Shown: positions 9,200 to 17,689, counted from the stretch's first letter. The stretch: 64,000 bases of DNA from Longimicrobium sp. (GCF_035474595.1 NZ_DATIND010000107.1:62001-126000), one strand, 5' to 3'. A program made the numbers and translations. The notes: generated from the letters alone by a model not told the origin.

Positions 9200-10267
9200 C
9201 TACGCCGGCGGCGGAGGCGGGTTGCGGTCCAGGAACTTCCGCAGGTTCGGCGGATCGTAGCGCGGGTCGAGGGGGGCGCTCAGGCGCTGGTACACGCTCG
9301 GGTGGATGGCCTGGTTGCTCGCCAGCTCGTTCTTCTGCTTGTCGAGAACCTTGTTTCCAATCTCCCGCTCCAGCTTTCCCAGCACTTTCCAGTGGCCCAG
9401 CGAGTCGACGATCTCGCCCTCGAAGCTGCCTTTGACTCTCGATTGGACGAACTCGCTGTCGAACTGCAGCCCGGTACTCTTCGCCTTCTCCACCATCCAC
9501 TCGAACGCGATGTCGGACAGGCCGGCGTCGGGGTAGCCGCCCCCCACGTTGGAATGCACGCCGCAGAACCACACCTGCTCGAAGTGCCGCCTGTCCTCCA
9601 GGTGCGAGCCGGCCTTGATCCCCCACAGCGTGGGCTCGAACGGCTTGCGCTGCTCGTCGATGGAGAGGGCGTGGAACGCGTAGTCCACGGTGCTGCTGAG
9701 CGCCACGTCGTGAAACTCGAAGCGCTTCCTGGCGATGAACCGCATCGCGCCGGGGATGCCCAGCGACCCCACCGTGTCCCACACGCCGATCATCTTGATG
9801 CGAACCGGTATGCTGTATCTCTCGCGGAACTGCACCGCCTCGTCGTCGTCGGGATGGACGCCGCTGCGGTAGAAGTTGAACGCCTCGGGGATGCGGTGGG
9901 TCTCGTTCGGCTTCAGCACGCCGCACTTGCGGATCATTCCGCCCAGGCTGCGCGCGGTGAACGCGCCGCGGCTGAACCCGAACAGGTAGATCTCGTCCTC
10001 GTGCTCGTAGTTGTCGACCAGGAAGCGGTAGCAGTCGCAGATGTTGCGCTCCAGCCCCACGCCGAATCCGCCGCCCAGCACCTTGTCCAGCAGCCCGAAC
10101 CCGGTCCCCACGCCTTCGTGGTAGAAGACGATCTGCGACACGCCGTCGTCGCCGGTGGAGCAGACCGCCCGCGCCATCTTGGTCACGTTGGTGGGGACGG
10201 GCGTGCCGTGCGCGGTCTTGTCGGGGGTGTTCCAGGTGCCGTCGGCACAGATGACGAGGCGTCTCAT
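9200..10267 (-). CDS. DUF2235 family protein (putative alpha/beta hydrolase, phospholipase-like)
   Basis: 355 residues. N-terminus MRRLVICADGTWNTP and then PTNVTKMARAV are the DUF2235 signature; FYHEGVGTG and DEIYLFGFSRGAFTARSLGG carry the G-F-S-R-G nucleophile elbow. Later MIGVWDTVGSLGIPG and VWFCGVHSNVGGGYPDAGLSDIAFEWM complete the family pattern, with Asp and His that could finish a Ser-Asp-His triad. Relatives include Tle1-type antibacterial phospholipase effectors of type VI secretion, but many DUF2235 proteins are not effectors. No secretion genes are visible nearby. Its neighbour on the same strand is a peptidoglycan amidase. Function inferred only at the hydrolase level. Confidence 0.85.
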   Translation of the reverse strand: MRRLVICADGTWNTPDKTAHGTPVPTNVTKMARAVCSTGDDGVSQIVFYHEGVGTGFGLLDKVLGGGFGVGLERNICDCYRFLVDNYEHEDEIYLFGFSRGAFTARSLGGMIRKCGVLKPNETHRIPEAFNFYRSGVHPDDDEAVQFRERYSIPVRIKMIGVWDTVGSLGIPGAMRFIARKRFEFHDVALSSTVDYAFHALSIDEQRKPFEPTLWGIKAGSHLEDRRHFEQVWFCGVHSNVGGGYPDAGLSDIAFEWMVEKAKSTGLQFDSEFVQSRVKGSFEGEIVDSLGHWKVLGKLEREIGNKVLDKQKNELASNQAIHPSVYQRLSAPLDPRYDPPNLRKFLDRNPPPPPA

Positions 10268-10377
10268 CGGTGGGGTCTCCGGGGCGGATGCGTTCGCGGC
10301 GGAAAGGACGGACAGAATTAGAGGGGAGCGATGAAGGGTTTTTCCAGCGATGATTGCACGACCGGCCGGGTGGCGCG

Positions 10378-10408
10378 GGCCCGGAGCGCGTTCGGCGCGC
10401 TCCGGGCC
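10378..10408 (-). terminator. Hairpin after the amidase gene
   Basis: GGCCCGGAGCGCG ... CGCGCTCCGGGCC, a 13-bp stem 20 bases beyond the minus-strand stop at 10430. Confidence 0.8.
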
Positions 10409-10429
10409 GTTCCGATCAGGGGATGGGGA

Positions 10430-11239
10430 TCAGCCGCCCGTTCCCGCCGGCGTGGCGACGTTCGCGACGGGGACCGTGCCCAGCGCGGCGATCACGCGCG
10501 CCCAGTCGAACGCGGGGCCGATGTCCCACTTGCCGTAGCTCTCGGGCTGGTAGTTCACGTGCGTGGTGATCCCGCGGAACTTGGCGACGTCGGCGTACAC
10601 GTCGTAGCGCTTGGCCTCGGGGAGGAAGGCGGCGGGGACCTTGTAGGTGGCGGTCAGGTAGCGCAGCAGCCGGGTCAGGCTGGCGTACTGCGCCTCGGCG
10701 AACGCCGCGTAGCGCGTGCGCTTGCGGAACGGCTGCGGCAGCGTGACGTACGCGTCCCTGTCGGCCACGTTGCAGTACGGCGCGCCGTATGGGTCCAGCA
10801 GCGTGTCGCCCTTGGGCGTCAGGTAGCCCACGTTCGACAGCTCGATCCCCACCCCGCTGCTGCTCATCTCCTTGTTCCCGCCCTGCGCCTTGGGACCCAG
10901 GTGGTACGACCAGTACTTCGACGAGAACAGCTGGTAGATGGTGCCGTCGCGGGCGATGACGAAGGGGGTGGAGACGTGGTTGCCGGGCCTGGTCAGCGCC
11001 GCCAGGTCGCCCTTGAGGTACCCGGCCGTGAAGTGCACCACGATGCGCTGCTTGGGCTTCTCCTCCTTGTAGAAGAAGCTCTCGTCGCCGTTCGCGGGCT
11101 TGCAGGTGACCACGTCCAGCGTCTCCACCGTGCCGGGGATGGTGACCTTGGCCGGCGTGAGCGAGAACTTCTTTCCGTCCGAGTCCACGCCCTTGGCGCG
11201 GAAGTCGGCTTCGTGGGCGGGGATGTTCTTGTAGTTCAT
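10430..11239 (-). CDS. N-acetylmuramoyl-L-alanine amidase (Amidase_2 fold)
   Basis: 269 residues. Cleaves the bond between N-acetylmuramic acid and L-Ala in peptidoglycan (family knowledge). Zinc-site residues can be placed: RIVVHFTAGYLKGDL (His about 69), GITTHVNYQPES (His about 227) and YGKWDIGPAFDW (Asp about 239). The middle has VIARDGTIYQLFSSKYWSYHLG and SSGVGIELSNVG, typical of T7-lysozyme/AmpD-like enzymes. There is no signal peptide, so export or release would need another route. It lies between a DUF2235 protein and a creatininase-like gene, with its own hairpin. Could be a lysin-like effector or a recycling enzyme; the sequence does not decide. Confidence 0.85.
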   Translation of the reverse strand: MNYKNIPAHEADFRAKGVDSDGKKFSLTPAKVTIPGTVETLDVVTCKPANGDESFFYKEEKPKQRIVVHFTAGYLKGDLAALTRPGNHVSTPFVIARDGTIYQLFSSKYWSYHLGPKAQGGNKEMSSSGVGIELSNVGYLTPKGDTLLDPYGAPYCNVADRDAYVTLPQPFRKRTRYAAFAEAQYASLTRLLRYLTATYKVPAAFLPEAKRYDVYADVAKFRGITTHVNYQPESYGKWDIGPAFDWARVIAALGTVPVANVATPAGTGG

Positions 11240-11399
11240 GGCAGGGCTCCGGGGATGGAGACGGGGAAAGGCGGCGCCGTTGGACGCGGCGCGCGAGGAT
11301 ACCGCCGATGATATGATACGCGCCCCGGCGGCGTCTGTTAAGCTTCGCGTCGCCAGACGTTTGTCCGCCGCTGTCGAGCGGGCGCTCCCGGATCCGGCG

Positions 11400-12170
11400 T
11401 CAGGTGTAGAGGTCCGCGGGGTCGGCGGATGCCAGCTCCACCAGGAAGCCGGCGATGCGCGCGGTGACGGCGGCGAAGAAGGCGGCGCCCTTCTCCGGCG
11501 TGGAGGCGCGCGGGTCGCCCACGCCGGTGTCGGCGCTGATCCTGGTCCAGGGGCGCGGGGCCCACGCCCAGCCTTCGCGAAAGCCCGCGATGCGAGACTT
11601 CCGCTCCGCGCCGTCGCCGGCCTGGTCGAGCGGGAGGACGAGATCGGGGGCGAGATGCATCACCACGCTCGTCTCCAGCTCGCCCGCGTGGTCGCCGGGC
11701 TCGCGGAAGAACGGCCGCGGATCGACGCAGCTCCACCAGTCGAGGGTGCAGAGGAAGACGTTCACGCGCGGCTGCAGCTCGCGGATCATGGCGCGGAAGT
11801 CGTTGCCGCCGTGCGCGTTCAGCACCAGCAGCCGGCGGACGCCGTTCCCCGCCAGCGTGGCCGCCACGTCGGCGAGGATGGCCGCCTGCGTGGACGGGTT
11901 CAGGTTGATGCAGAGCGGGATGTCGAGCTGCCCCGTCTGCACGCCGAAGGGGATGGCGGGGAGGACGACCGCCTTCGCGCCCGCCTCCCACGCGATGCGC
12001 GCGGCCTCGGCGGCCACGCTCTCCGCGGCGATGACGTCGGTGGCGTACGGGAGATGGTAGTTGTGCGCCTCCGTGGCGCCCCACGGCAGGACGGCCACGT
12101 CGAACGCGGTGCCGCGCACCGACTTCCAGCTCGTCTCGCCCAGGATGTACGGTCGTCCCGCCACGATCAC
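11400..12170 (-). CDS. Creatininase family protein
   Basis: 256 residues of the creatininase/FAPy-deformylase superfamily, metal-dependent amidohydrolases. Metal-site motifs: LPWGATEAHNYHLPYATDV (Glu and His), LLVLNAHGGNDFRAM (NxHGGN) and EPGDHAGELETSVVMHLAPD (Asp-His-Ala-Gly-Glu). Cytoplasmic, no signal. Substrate unknown; creatinine itself is only one of several for the family, and bacterial genomes use members in cofactor (MftE-like) and guanine-derivative metabolism. Starts at ATG 12170, 37 bases from the next minus-strand stop at 12208, so it may be co-transcribed with that gene. Confidence 0.87.
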   Translation of the reverse strand: MIVAGRPYILGETSWKSVRGTAFDVAVLPWGATEAHNYHLPYATDVIAAESVAAEAARIAWEAGAKAVVLPAIPFGVQTGQLDIPLCINLNPSTQAAILADVAATLAGNGVRRLLVLNAHGGNDFRAMIRELQPRVNVFLCTLDWWSCVDPRPFFREPGDHAGELETSVVMHLAPDLVLPLDQAGDGAERKSRIAGFREGWAWAPRPWTRISADTGVGDPRASTPEKGAAFFAAVTARIAGFLVELASADPADLYT

Positions 12171-12207
12171 GCGTCCCGCGGAAGGTGGAGCACCCGGCCC
12201 GCCGGGC

Positions 12208-12678
12208 TCACAGGGTGCTCGCCCACGACCGGACGGCCGCGGCGAGCTCGTCGAGACTGGAATGGACCGTGTGGTCGCCAGGGCGCGCCAGCTTCAGTTG
12301 CGTCTCTACGTCGAAGCGCCGCTCGTAATCCGGGTGCGCACCCACGAAGAGCGGGTCCGCCCGCTCGCAGTACTTGCCCAGCTCGAACAGCGTGATGGGG
12401 CAGAGGGTTTCGGGCGGGAACCAGAAGAGCCGCGCCCGCGCCAGCCGCAGATGGTGGTGCTCCCACTCGATCTGGAAGCGGCCCATCGCGGGGTCGGCCA
12501 CGTCGAAGTCCCTGCGGCGCGGGTTGATCGCCACGATCCCCGAGCCGGCCAGCCGCTCGGCCATCCACTCCTGCCAGTTCCCGCACCCGGTGATCCCCCC
12601 GCCCAGGAACAGGGTGCGCCGCAGCATCCCGGGATCGTCGGTCTGCAGCATCGCGGGGCATTGAACGTATGCGTCCAT
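12208..12678 (-). CDS. Nucleoside 2-deoxyribosyltransferase-like protein
   Basis: 156 residues. LFLGGGITGCGNWQEWMAE at about residue 23 and IVAINPRRRDFDVADPAM at about 48 are the characteristic opening of the Nuc_deoxyri_tr2 family (L-A-G-G-I-T...W followed by N-P-R-R). FWFPPETLCPITLFELGKYC follows, where E-L-G provides the probable active region. These bind nucleotides or nucleosides; the physiological role is unknown. ATG 12678 is used; a longer in-frame extension overlaps the DUF3574 gene on the same strand and does not look like protein. Likely co-transcribed with the creatininase-family gene downstream. Confidence 0.75.
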   Translation of the reverse strand: MDAYVQCPAMLQTDDPGMLRRTLFLGGGITGCGNWQEWMAERLAGSGIVAINPRRRDFDVADPAMGRFQIEWEHHHLRLARARLFWFPPETLCPITLFELGKYCERADPLFVGAHPDYERRFDVETQLKLARPGDHTVHSSLDELAAAVRSWASTL

Positions 12679-12779
12679 CGATGCGGCAGGGGGGTGAAGG
12701 CGGACAAGACGCCGGGGGATGAGGCGGTCGCTCGAACGTAGCCGTCCGGCCGCGGCAGCGGCAAGCCGGGATGGAGACG

Positions 12780-13205
12780 CTACTCGTAGAACCGCATCCG
12801 CACGGGGGTGGTGATGCGGAGCACCGCGTCCTGGCGGAAGCGGCGCTTGTACTCGTCGGCGATGTCGCGCAGCGCCGCGTCGACCTGCGGCGATGCGGCG
12901 TGGATCACCTCGACGACCATCGACTGCTCGTGCTCCAGCGTGCCGCGCGAGTCCAGCCACTGCCCCTCCGCGCGCCACACCGACAGCCCGTCGGGAAAGC
13001 GTGGCGTCACCACGTCGCGCAGGAACGCCGCCCACTCCTCGTCCGTCACCATCCCCCCGCCGGGAATCGACCGCCCGAAGAACAGCCGGTCCGCCACGGT
13101 GTCGGCATGGGCGACGGCCGCGGGCGCGCTCCCCGGCGCCACGGCGACGGCGGGCGCACACGCAGTTGCCAGTCCGGCAAAGAGCACAATCCAGGTTCCT
13201 CGCAT
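12780..13205 (-). CDS. DUF3574 secreted/lipoprotein
   Basis: 141 residues. N-terminal signal MRGTWIVLFAGLATACAP with a Cys at 16 (ATAC, near lipobox). The mature core DRLFFGRSIPGGGMVTDEEW, then AAFLRDVVTPRFPDGLSVW, is the DUF3574 signature, and the C-terminus (VLRITTPVRMRFYE) also fits. These are small periplasmic or lipid-anchored proteins of unknown function in many Proteobacteria and others. Starts ATG 13205. No operon partner apparent; the following small minus-strand gene ends 13 bases upstream. Confidence 0.82.
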   Translation of the reverse strand: MRGTWIVLFAGLATACAPAVAVAPGSAPAAVAHADTVADRLFFGRSIPGGGMVTDEEWAAFLRDVVTPRFPDGLSVWRAEGQWLDSRGTLEHEQSMVVEVIHAASPQVDAALRDIADEYKRRFRQDAVLRITTPVRMRFYE

Positions 13206-13218
13206 CGTAGCCTGTCAA

Positions 13219-13422
13219 TCAGGTGCTGGTGTTCCGCGCTGCGCGCAGCTTTGCTGCCGCGCTGTCGAGCCTAGCGTGCTTCTCTGGGCGCATCTGGAAG
13301 AGGGCTGCGTGATTACCGAGCGGATCAGGTGGTGTACTGCGCGGATTGTCGATGTTGTACTTCGCGTACCTGATGGATTCGAGAACTTCCGAGATCTCCT
13401 CTGCATCAAGATCAACGAGCAT
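13219..13422 (-). CDS. Small hypothetical protein, 67 aa
   Basis: Begins MLVDLDAEEISEVLESIRYA, a helical acidic segment, then KYNIDNPRSTPPDPLGNHAAL and a basic helix LDSAAAKLRAARN. TAAGGAGCTAAGTC lies directly before ATG 13422, a strong ribosome site that makes it credible despite its size. Base composition is less GC-rich than neighbours. No known family recognised. Soluble, no signal. Confidence 0.55.
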   Translation of the reverse strand: MLVDLDAEEISEVLESIRYAKYNIDNPRSTPPDPLGNHAALFQMRPEKHARLDSAAAKLRAARNTST

Positions 13423-13520
13423 GACTTAGCTCCTTACTCAATTCTCTGGGATGTGAGCAGGAAAACAGATACACCGGATCACACCTTGGCGGAAGAATCT
13501 CCGGCAGTACCATGGCACGA

Positions 13521-13550
13521 AGGCCCGGACGGCGCCTGCCGTCCGGGCCT
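13521..13550 (-). terminator. Rho-independent terminator after ftsH
   Basis: AGGCCCGGACGGC-GCCT-GCCGTCCGGGCCT, 24 bases beyond the ftsH stop at 13574. Confidence 0.85.
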
Positions 13551-13573
13551 TCGAACATCGGTCTCGGCGGTGA

Positions 13574-15517
13574 TCAGACCGCGGCGGCCAGCGCCTCGCG
13601 GGGCTCGCCGACGCCCATGGGGAGGAGCGCGGCGGGGCGGGAGAGGCCCGCCTCCTCCATGATCTCCACCGCCTCGGCGCCGTCGATGGTTTCGCGCTCC
13701 AGCAGCGCCACGGCCAGCGCGGCCATCGCCTCGCGGTTGGCGGCCAGCAGCTCCACCGTCTGGCGGTACAGGCGGTCCAGGATCGCGCGCACCTCGCGGT
13801 CCATGGCCGCGTGCATCTCGGGGCTCAGCGAGCCCGGCTCGCCCTCGTGGATCATGAGACCGGTGTCGGGCCCCATTCCCAGGTGGTACACCATCTTGCG
13901 GGCGATGCCGTTCACCTGCTGCAGGTCGCTCTGGGCGCCGCTGGTCACCGCGTGCGCGCCGAACACCAGCTCCTCGGCCGCGCGCCCGGCAAGGCCCTTC
14001 ATGATGAGGCCCTCCAGGTAGTTGCGGCGGTACAGGAAGCGGTCGTCCTCGGGCGAGAAGAAGGCCACGCCCAGCGCCTGCCCGCGCGCCTGGATGGTCA
14101 CCTTGTGCAGCCCGTCCTCGGGCGCGCACACCACGCCGGCCAGCGCGTGCCCGGCCTCGTGGTAGGCCACCGTGCAGCGCTCGCGGTCCAGCGCGCGGAA
14201 GCCCTTGCGCTCCTTGCCCAGCAGCATGCGGTCGCGCGCCTGCTCCACGTGCGCCCAGCGCACCAGCGTGTCGCCCTCGCGCGCGGCGGCGATCGCGGCC
14301 TCGTTCAGCAGGTTGGCCAGCTCCGCGCCGCTGGCGCCGGGCGTCAGCCGGGCGATGCGCGACAGGTCCACGTCGGCGGCCAGCGGCACGCGGCGGCGGG
14401 TGGCGTGCAGCCGCAGGATCTCCTCGCGGCCGCCGGCCGTGGGCGGGCTCACCGAGATGGTGCGGTCGAAGCGGCCCGGGCGCTTCAGCGCCTCGTCCAG
14501 GTCCTCGGGCCGGTTGGTCGCCGCGATGACGACCACGCCCGCCAGCGGGTCGAAGCCGTCCATCTCCACCAGCAGCTGGTTGAGCGTGCGGTCGTCCTCG
14601 TTGTGGCTGCGGTTGCGCCCGCGCTTGCCGCCCAGCGCGTCGATCTCGTCGATGAAGATCACGCCGCCCTTCTTGCGCGCCTTCTTGAACAGCGACTTGA
14701 TGCGGTGCGCCCCCATCCCCACGATGAAGCCCGTGACCTCCGAGCCGGAAAGGGAAAAGAAGGGCACCCCCGCCTCGCCGGCCACCGCGCGCGCCAGCAG
14801 CGTCTTCCCGGTTCCCGGCGGGCCCACCAGCAGCGCGCCCTTGGGGATGCGCGCGCCCAGCGCCGCGAACGACTCGGGGCGGCGGAGGAACTCCACCATC
14901 TCGCGCAGCTCCTCGGCGGCGCCCTGCGTCCCCGCCACGTCCTCGAAGGTGGTGTCGCTCTTCCCGCCCTGGCCCAGGTCGCCGCTCTGCCCGCCGCGCA
15001 TCTGGCGGAAGAGGAAGAAGACGATGCCCACCAGCACCAGCACCTCCAGCGCCATCCCGATCGTCTTCTGCACGCGCGAGCCGTCGGGCGCGGGCGCCAG
15101 GGTAATGGTGACGCCGTGCGCCTGCGCCTGCTGCGCCAGCGCGTCCACCGTCTGCACCGGATAGGCGACGGTGAAGTCGGGCGCGTCCGTCCTTACCCCG
15201 CCCGCGCGCTTCCACGTGCCCTGCACGTCCGCGCCGGGGCGCACGGTGATGGACTGCACGCGCCCCGCCTCGATCGACGAAAGCAGCTGCGAGTAGGCCA
15301 CGGTGGGAAGGTCCGGCTCGCGGAAGCCCAGCCAGGTGCGCCACCCGCCGTACGCGAGCAGCGCCAGCAGCACCAGGCCGCCCAGCACGCGCGCCAGCAC
15401 CGGCGAAACCGCCAGCTCCAGCCGGTTGCGCGGCTGCTCGCCGGTTGCGGCGGCGGGTTCCTGCCGCGGGGCCGGCTCCTGCCGGGGCGTTTCGGAATCG
15501 GGGAGGTTGGAAGCCAT
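13574..15517 (-). CDS. ftsH: ATP-dependent zinc metalloprotease FtsH (divergent)
   Basis: 647 residues, membrane-bound AAA+ protease that degrades membrane and soluble proteins. N-terminal TM about 41-60, periplasmic domain about 65-150, second TM about 153-170. AAA+: Walker A GPPGTGKT (232-239), Walker B VIFIDEID (286-293), second region of homology with ATNRPEDLDEALKRPGRFDR. Protease: HEAGH at 453-457, zinc site. A second-zinc-ligand Asp is expected in TSGAQSDLQQVN. The pore loop is unusual: the common FVEMFVGVGASR is replaced by VTGFIVGMGAHR. The cytosolic region is also rich in Lys (KKARKKGG). ATG 15517 gives the expected topology; a much longer upstream extension in frame is spurious. 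Probably a paralogue beside a canonical FtsH elsewhere. Confidence 0.95.
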   Translation of the reverse strand: MASNLPDSETPRQEPAPRQEPAAATGEQPRNRLELAVSPVLARVLGGLVLLALLAYGGWRTWLGFREPDLPTVAYSQLLSSIEAGRVQSITVRPGADVQGTWKRAGGVRTDAPDFTVAYPVQTVDALAQQAQAHGVTITLAPAPDGSRVQKTIGMALEVLVLVGIVFFLFRQMRGGQSGDLGQGGKSDTTFEDVAGTQGAAEELREMVEFLRRPESFAALGARIPKGALLVGPPGTGKTLLARAVAGEAGVPFFSLSGSEVTGFIVGMGAHRIKSLFKKARKKGGVIFIDEIDALGGKRGRNRSHNEDDRTLNQLLVEMDGFDPLAGVVVIAATNRPEDLDEALKRPGRFDRTISVSPPTAGGREEILRLHATRRRVPLAADVDLSRIARLTPGASGAELANLLNEAAIAAAREGDTLVRWAHVEQARDRMLLGKERKGFRALDRERCTVAYHEAGHALAGVVCAPEDGLHKVTIQARGQALGVAFFSPEDDRFLYRRNYLEGLIMKGLAGRAAEELVFGAHAVTSGAQSDLQQVNGIARKMVYHLGMGPDTGLMIHEGEPGSLSPEMHAAMDREVRAILDRLYRQTVELLAANREAMAALAVALLERETIDGAEAVEIMEEAGLSRPAALLPMGVGEPREALAAAV

Positions 15518-15871
15518 CAGGATACTGCGATTGCTCGTATGGAGATGAAAATCGGGCGGACGCCGGCCCGCGGCTCCGCCAGAATTCGTAAGTCCGGGTC
15601 GCGCCGGCCGGATGGGGTACCGCGGATCAGGGGGTGGGGTTCCCGCGAAGTCGCGATCCGGCCACGACTTGCGAAAGATAACAAGAGCGCGCCCGGAAGG
15701 GGAGCCCGGCGTCCCCCATCCGCGCGCGGCCTCCACTTCCCGCACCGGCCGGTTGCGGCTCCGCGCGGCGGACCGTAGATCAGGCGCGAGAAACGGATGC
15801 CGGTCGCGTCCGCGTTCTCCGGCCCGTTCCGAGCGGGCCCCACGCCACCCCTCGCACCCCCGGAGCCGCCG

Positions 15872-16195
15872 ATGCGGAGCAAACTGAAGCTCGACGTGGA
15901 ACAGCTGCAGGTGGAGTCGTTTTCCGTGCAGGAGGCGCGGGTGGAGCGCGGAACGGTGCACGGCCTGATGAGCGACGCGCCGCAGGTCTGCATCAGCGAG
16001 GACCCCTCGTGCAACGCGCAGCCCAGCTGCGACGGCACCTGCGCCAGCTGCAACGGGAGCTGCGGGTACAGCTGCGACTACACCTGCGGGTACACCTGCG
16101 AATACAGTTGCGGGTGGACGTGCGGCTCCACCTGTGAGCTCAGCTGCCGCTGCGGCAACACCCTGACCGGCGATCACGACGACGTGACCTTCTAG
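15872..16195 (+). CDS. Leader-bearing Cys-rich peptide 1 (orphan RiPP/lanthipeptide-like precursor)
   Basis: 107 residues. Leader-like N-terminus MRSKLKLDVEQLQVESF, then nine residues and GTVHG; no cysteine in the first 39 residues. The rest has 14 cysteines, 12 of them preceded by Ser or Thr. From about residue 60 they fall into a four-residue ladder (SCGYSCDYTCGYTCEYSC, then GWTCGSTCELSC). The leader pattern KLxLxxxxLxVxSF...GTV is shared with the genes at 20241, 23200, 33608 and 52617. Ser/Thr and Cys alternation fits lanthionine formation, but a disulfide- or metal-rich peptide is also possible. From memory such leaders occur on pinensin-type lanthipeptide genes; not checked. Start ATG 15872, with GGAG 12 bases upstream. 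Single gene, own terminator, no modifying enzyme within the window next to it. Confidence 0.75.
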   Translation: MRSKLKLDVEQLQVESFSVQEARVERGTVHGLMSDAPQVCISEDPSCNAQPSCDGTCASCNGSCGYSCDYTCGYTCEYSCGWTCGSTCELSCRCGNTLTGDHDDVTF

Positions 16196-16225
16196 ATCGC
16201 CGAGCCCGCCCGCCGCAGGCGCCCC

Positions 16226-16251
16226 GGCCCCGCTCCTCCCGGAGCGGGGCC
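16226..16251 (+). terminator. Terminator after peptide gene 1
   Basis: GGCCCCGCTCC-TCCC-GGAGCGGGGCC followed by GTTCC, 30 bases after the stop at 16195. Confidence 0.8.
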
Positions 16252-16321
16252 GTTCCGCGGGGCGCCCCCCGCGCCCGCCGGAGCGGTGAACCGGGCTCAC
16301 CCCCGCGGGCCGGAAGTCCGC

Positions 16322-16350
16322 TTGACGCAACGATCTCGGGCCGGTATTCT
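16322..16350 (+). promoter_or_regulatory. Sigma-70-type promoter for the thiolase gene
   Basis: TTGACG (16322-16327), 17-base spacer, TATTCT (16345-16350). Places the transcript start about 50 bases before ATG 16408. Confidence 0.6.
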
Positions 16351-16407
16351 GCCCCGCTTCCCTTCCGGCTGTCAGGTCAATCCGACGCAACGAGGTCAGA
16401 TCCGCAT

Positions 16408-17628
16408 ATGGCTACGCAGGGCAAGGATACAGACGTCGTCTTCCTCTCCGCCAAGCGCACGGGGATGGGCACCTTCGGCGGCGCGCTGAAGGACTTCTCG
16501 GCCACCGACCTGGGCGTCTTCGCCGCCAAGGGGGCGCTGGACGCCGCCGGCGTGAACGCCGCCGACGTGGGGCACGTGGTGTTCGGCAACGCGCTGCAGA
16601 CCAGCGCCGACGCCATCTACCTGGCCCGCCACATCGGCCTGCGCGCCGGGCTGGGGATCGAGGTTCCCGCCCTCACCCTCAACCGCCTCTGCGGCTCGGG
16701 GTTCCAGGCCATCGTCACCGGCGCGCAGGAGATCCTGCTGGGCGAGTGCGAGGTGGCGCTGTGCGGCGGCACCGAGAGCATGTCGCAGGCGCCGCACGTG
16801 ATCCGCGGCGCGCGCTGGGGCGACCAGCGGCTGGGGCCCGCCGGCAAGTTCTACGAGGACCTGCTGTGGGAGGCGCTCACCGACCCGTTCGCCGGGTGCA
16901 GCATGGCGGTGACGGCCGAGAACCTGGCCGACCTGCACGGCATCAGGCGGGAAGACGTGGACGCCTATGCCTGCACCTCGCAGACGCGCGCCAAGGCGGC
17001 GTGGGACGCGGGGCACTTCACCGAGGAGCTCACCCCCGTCACCATCAAGACGCGCAAGGGCGAGACGCAGTTCATGGCCGACGAGCACATGCGCCCGGAG
17101 ACCACGCCGGAGTCGCTGGGCAAGCTGAAGCCGTACTTCAAGGAGGGCGGCACCGTCACCGCCGGCAACGCCTCCGGGATCGGCGACGGGGCGGCGGCGG
17201 CGGTGATCGCCAGCGCCGGGTACGCCGAGCGGAGCGGCCTGCAGCCGATCGGCCGCCTCGTCTCTTGGGGGATCGCGGGGGTGGAGCCCAAGCACATGGG
17301 GATCGGCCCGGTGCCCGCGTCGCGCGCCGCGCTGAAGAAGGCGGGGATGGAGCTGGAGCAGATGGACCTGGTGGAGGTGAACGAGGCGTTCGGCAGCCAG
17401 TACTGCGCGGTGGAGAAGGAGCTGGGCCTCGACCGCGAGCGCACCAACGTCTCCGGCGGCGCCATCGCGCTGTCGCACCCGCTGGGCGCCAGCGGCGCGC
17501 GCATCACCGTGCACCTGCTGCACGAGCTGCGGCGCCAGGGGAAGCGCTTCGGGCTGGGCACCGCCTGCATCGGCGGCGGCCAGGGGATCGCGGTCGTGGT
17601 CGAGGCCTTCCCCGCAAAGAACTCCTGA
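16408..17628 (+). CDS. Acetyl-CoA C-acyltransferase (thiolase)
   Basis: 406 residues. Catalyses thiolytic cleavage or condensation of acyl-CoA. Active-site motifs: NRLCGSGFQAIVTGAQ (acyl-accepting Cys about 92), VEVNEAFGSQYCAVE, GGAIALSHPLGASGAR (catalytic His) and GTACIGGGQGIAVV (second Cys). The full thiolase length and motif set separate it from KAS enzymes. Direction (biosynthetic acetoacetyl-CoA versus beta-oxidation) cannot be told from the sequence; a 3-hydroxyacyl-CoA dehydrogenase gene lies 1.5 kb downstream in the same direction, consistent with a short acyl-CoA module. Start ATG 16408 (MATQGKDTDVVFLSAKRT). Confidence 0.93.
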   Translation: MATQGKDTDVVFLSAKRTGMGTFGGALKDFSATDLGVFAAKGALDAAGVNAADVGHVVFGNALQTSADAIYLARHIGLRAGLGIEVPALTLNRLCGSGFQAIVTGAQEILLGECEVALCGGTESMSQAPHVIRGARWGDQRLGPAGKFYEDLLWEALTDPFAGCSMAVTAENLADLHGIRREDVDAYACTSQTRAKAAWDAGHFTEELTPVTIKTRKGETQFMADEHMRPETTPESLGKLKPYFKEGGTVTAGNASGIGDGAAAAVIASAGYAERSGLQPIGRLVSWGIAGVEPKHMGIGPVPASRAALKKAGMELEQMDLVEVNEAFGSQYCAVEKELGLDRERTNVSGGAIALSHPLGASGARITVHLLHELRRQGKRFGLGTACIGGGQGIAVVVEAFPAKNS

Positions 17629-17689
17629 TCCGCGCCCGCGCCGCCGTCCGTCACTGCCGACGGGCGGCGGCGCGCCGCATGAACCGTCC

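Noticed and set aside
15797-15871. Earlier in-frame start for peptide 1 giving a 132-residue protein
   Set aside because: The added 25 residues are Pro/Ala-rich with no conservation, while the shared leader begins exactly at 15872.
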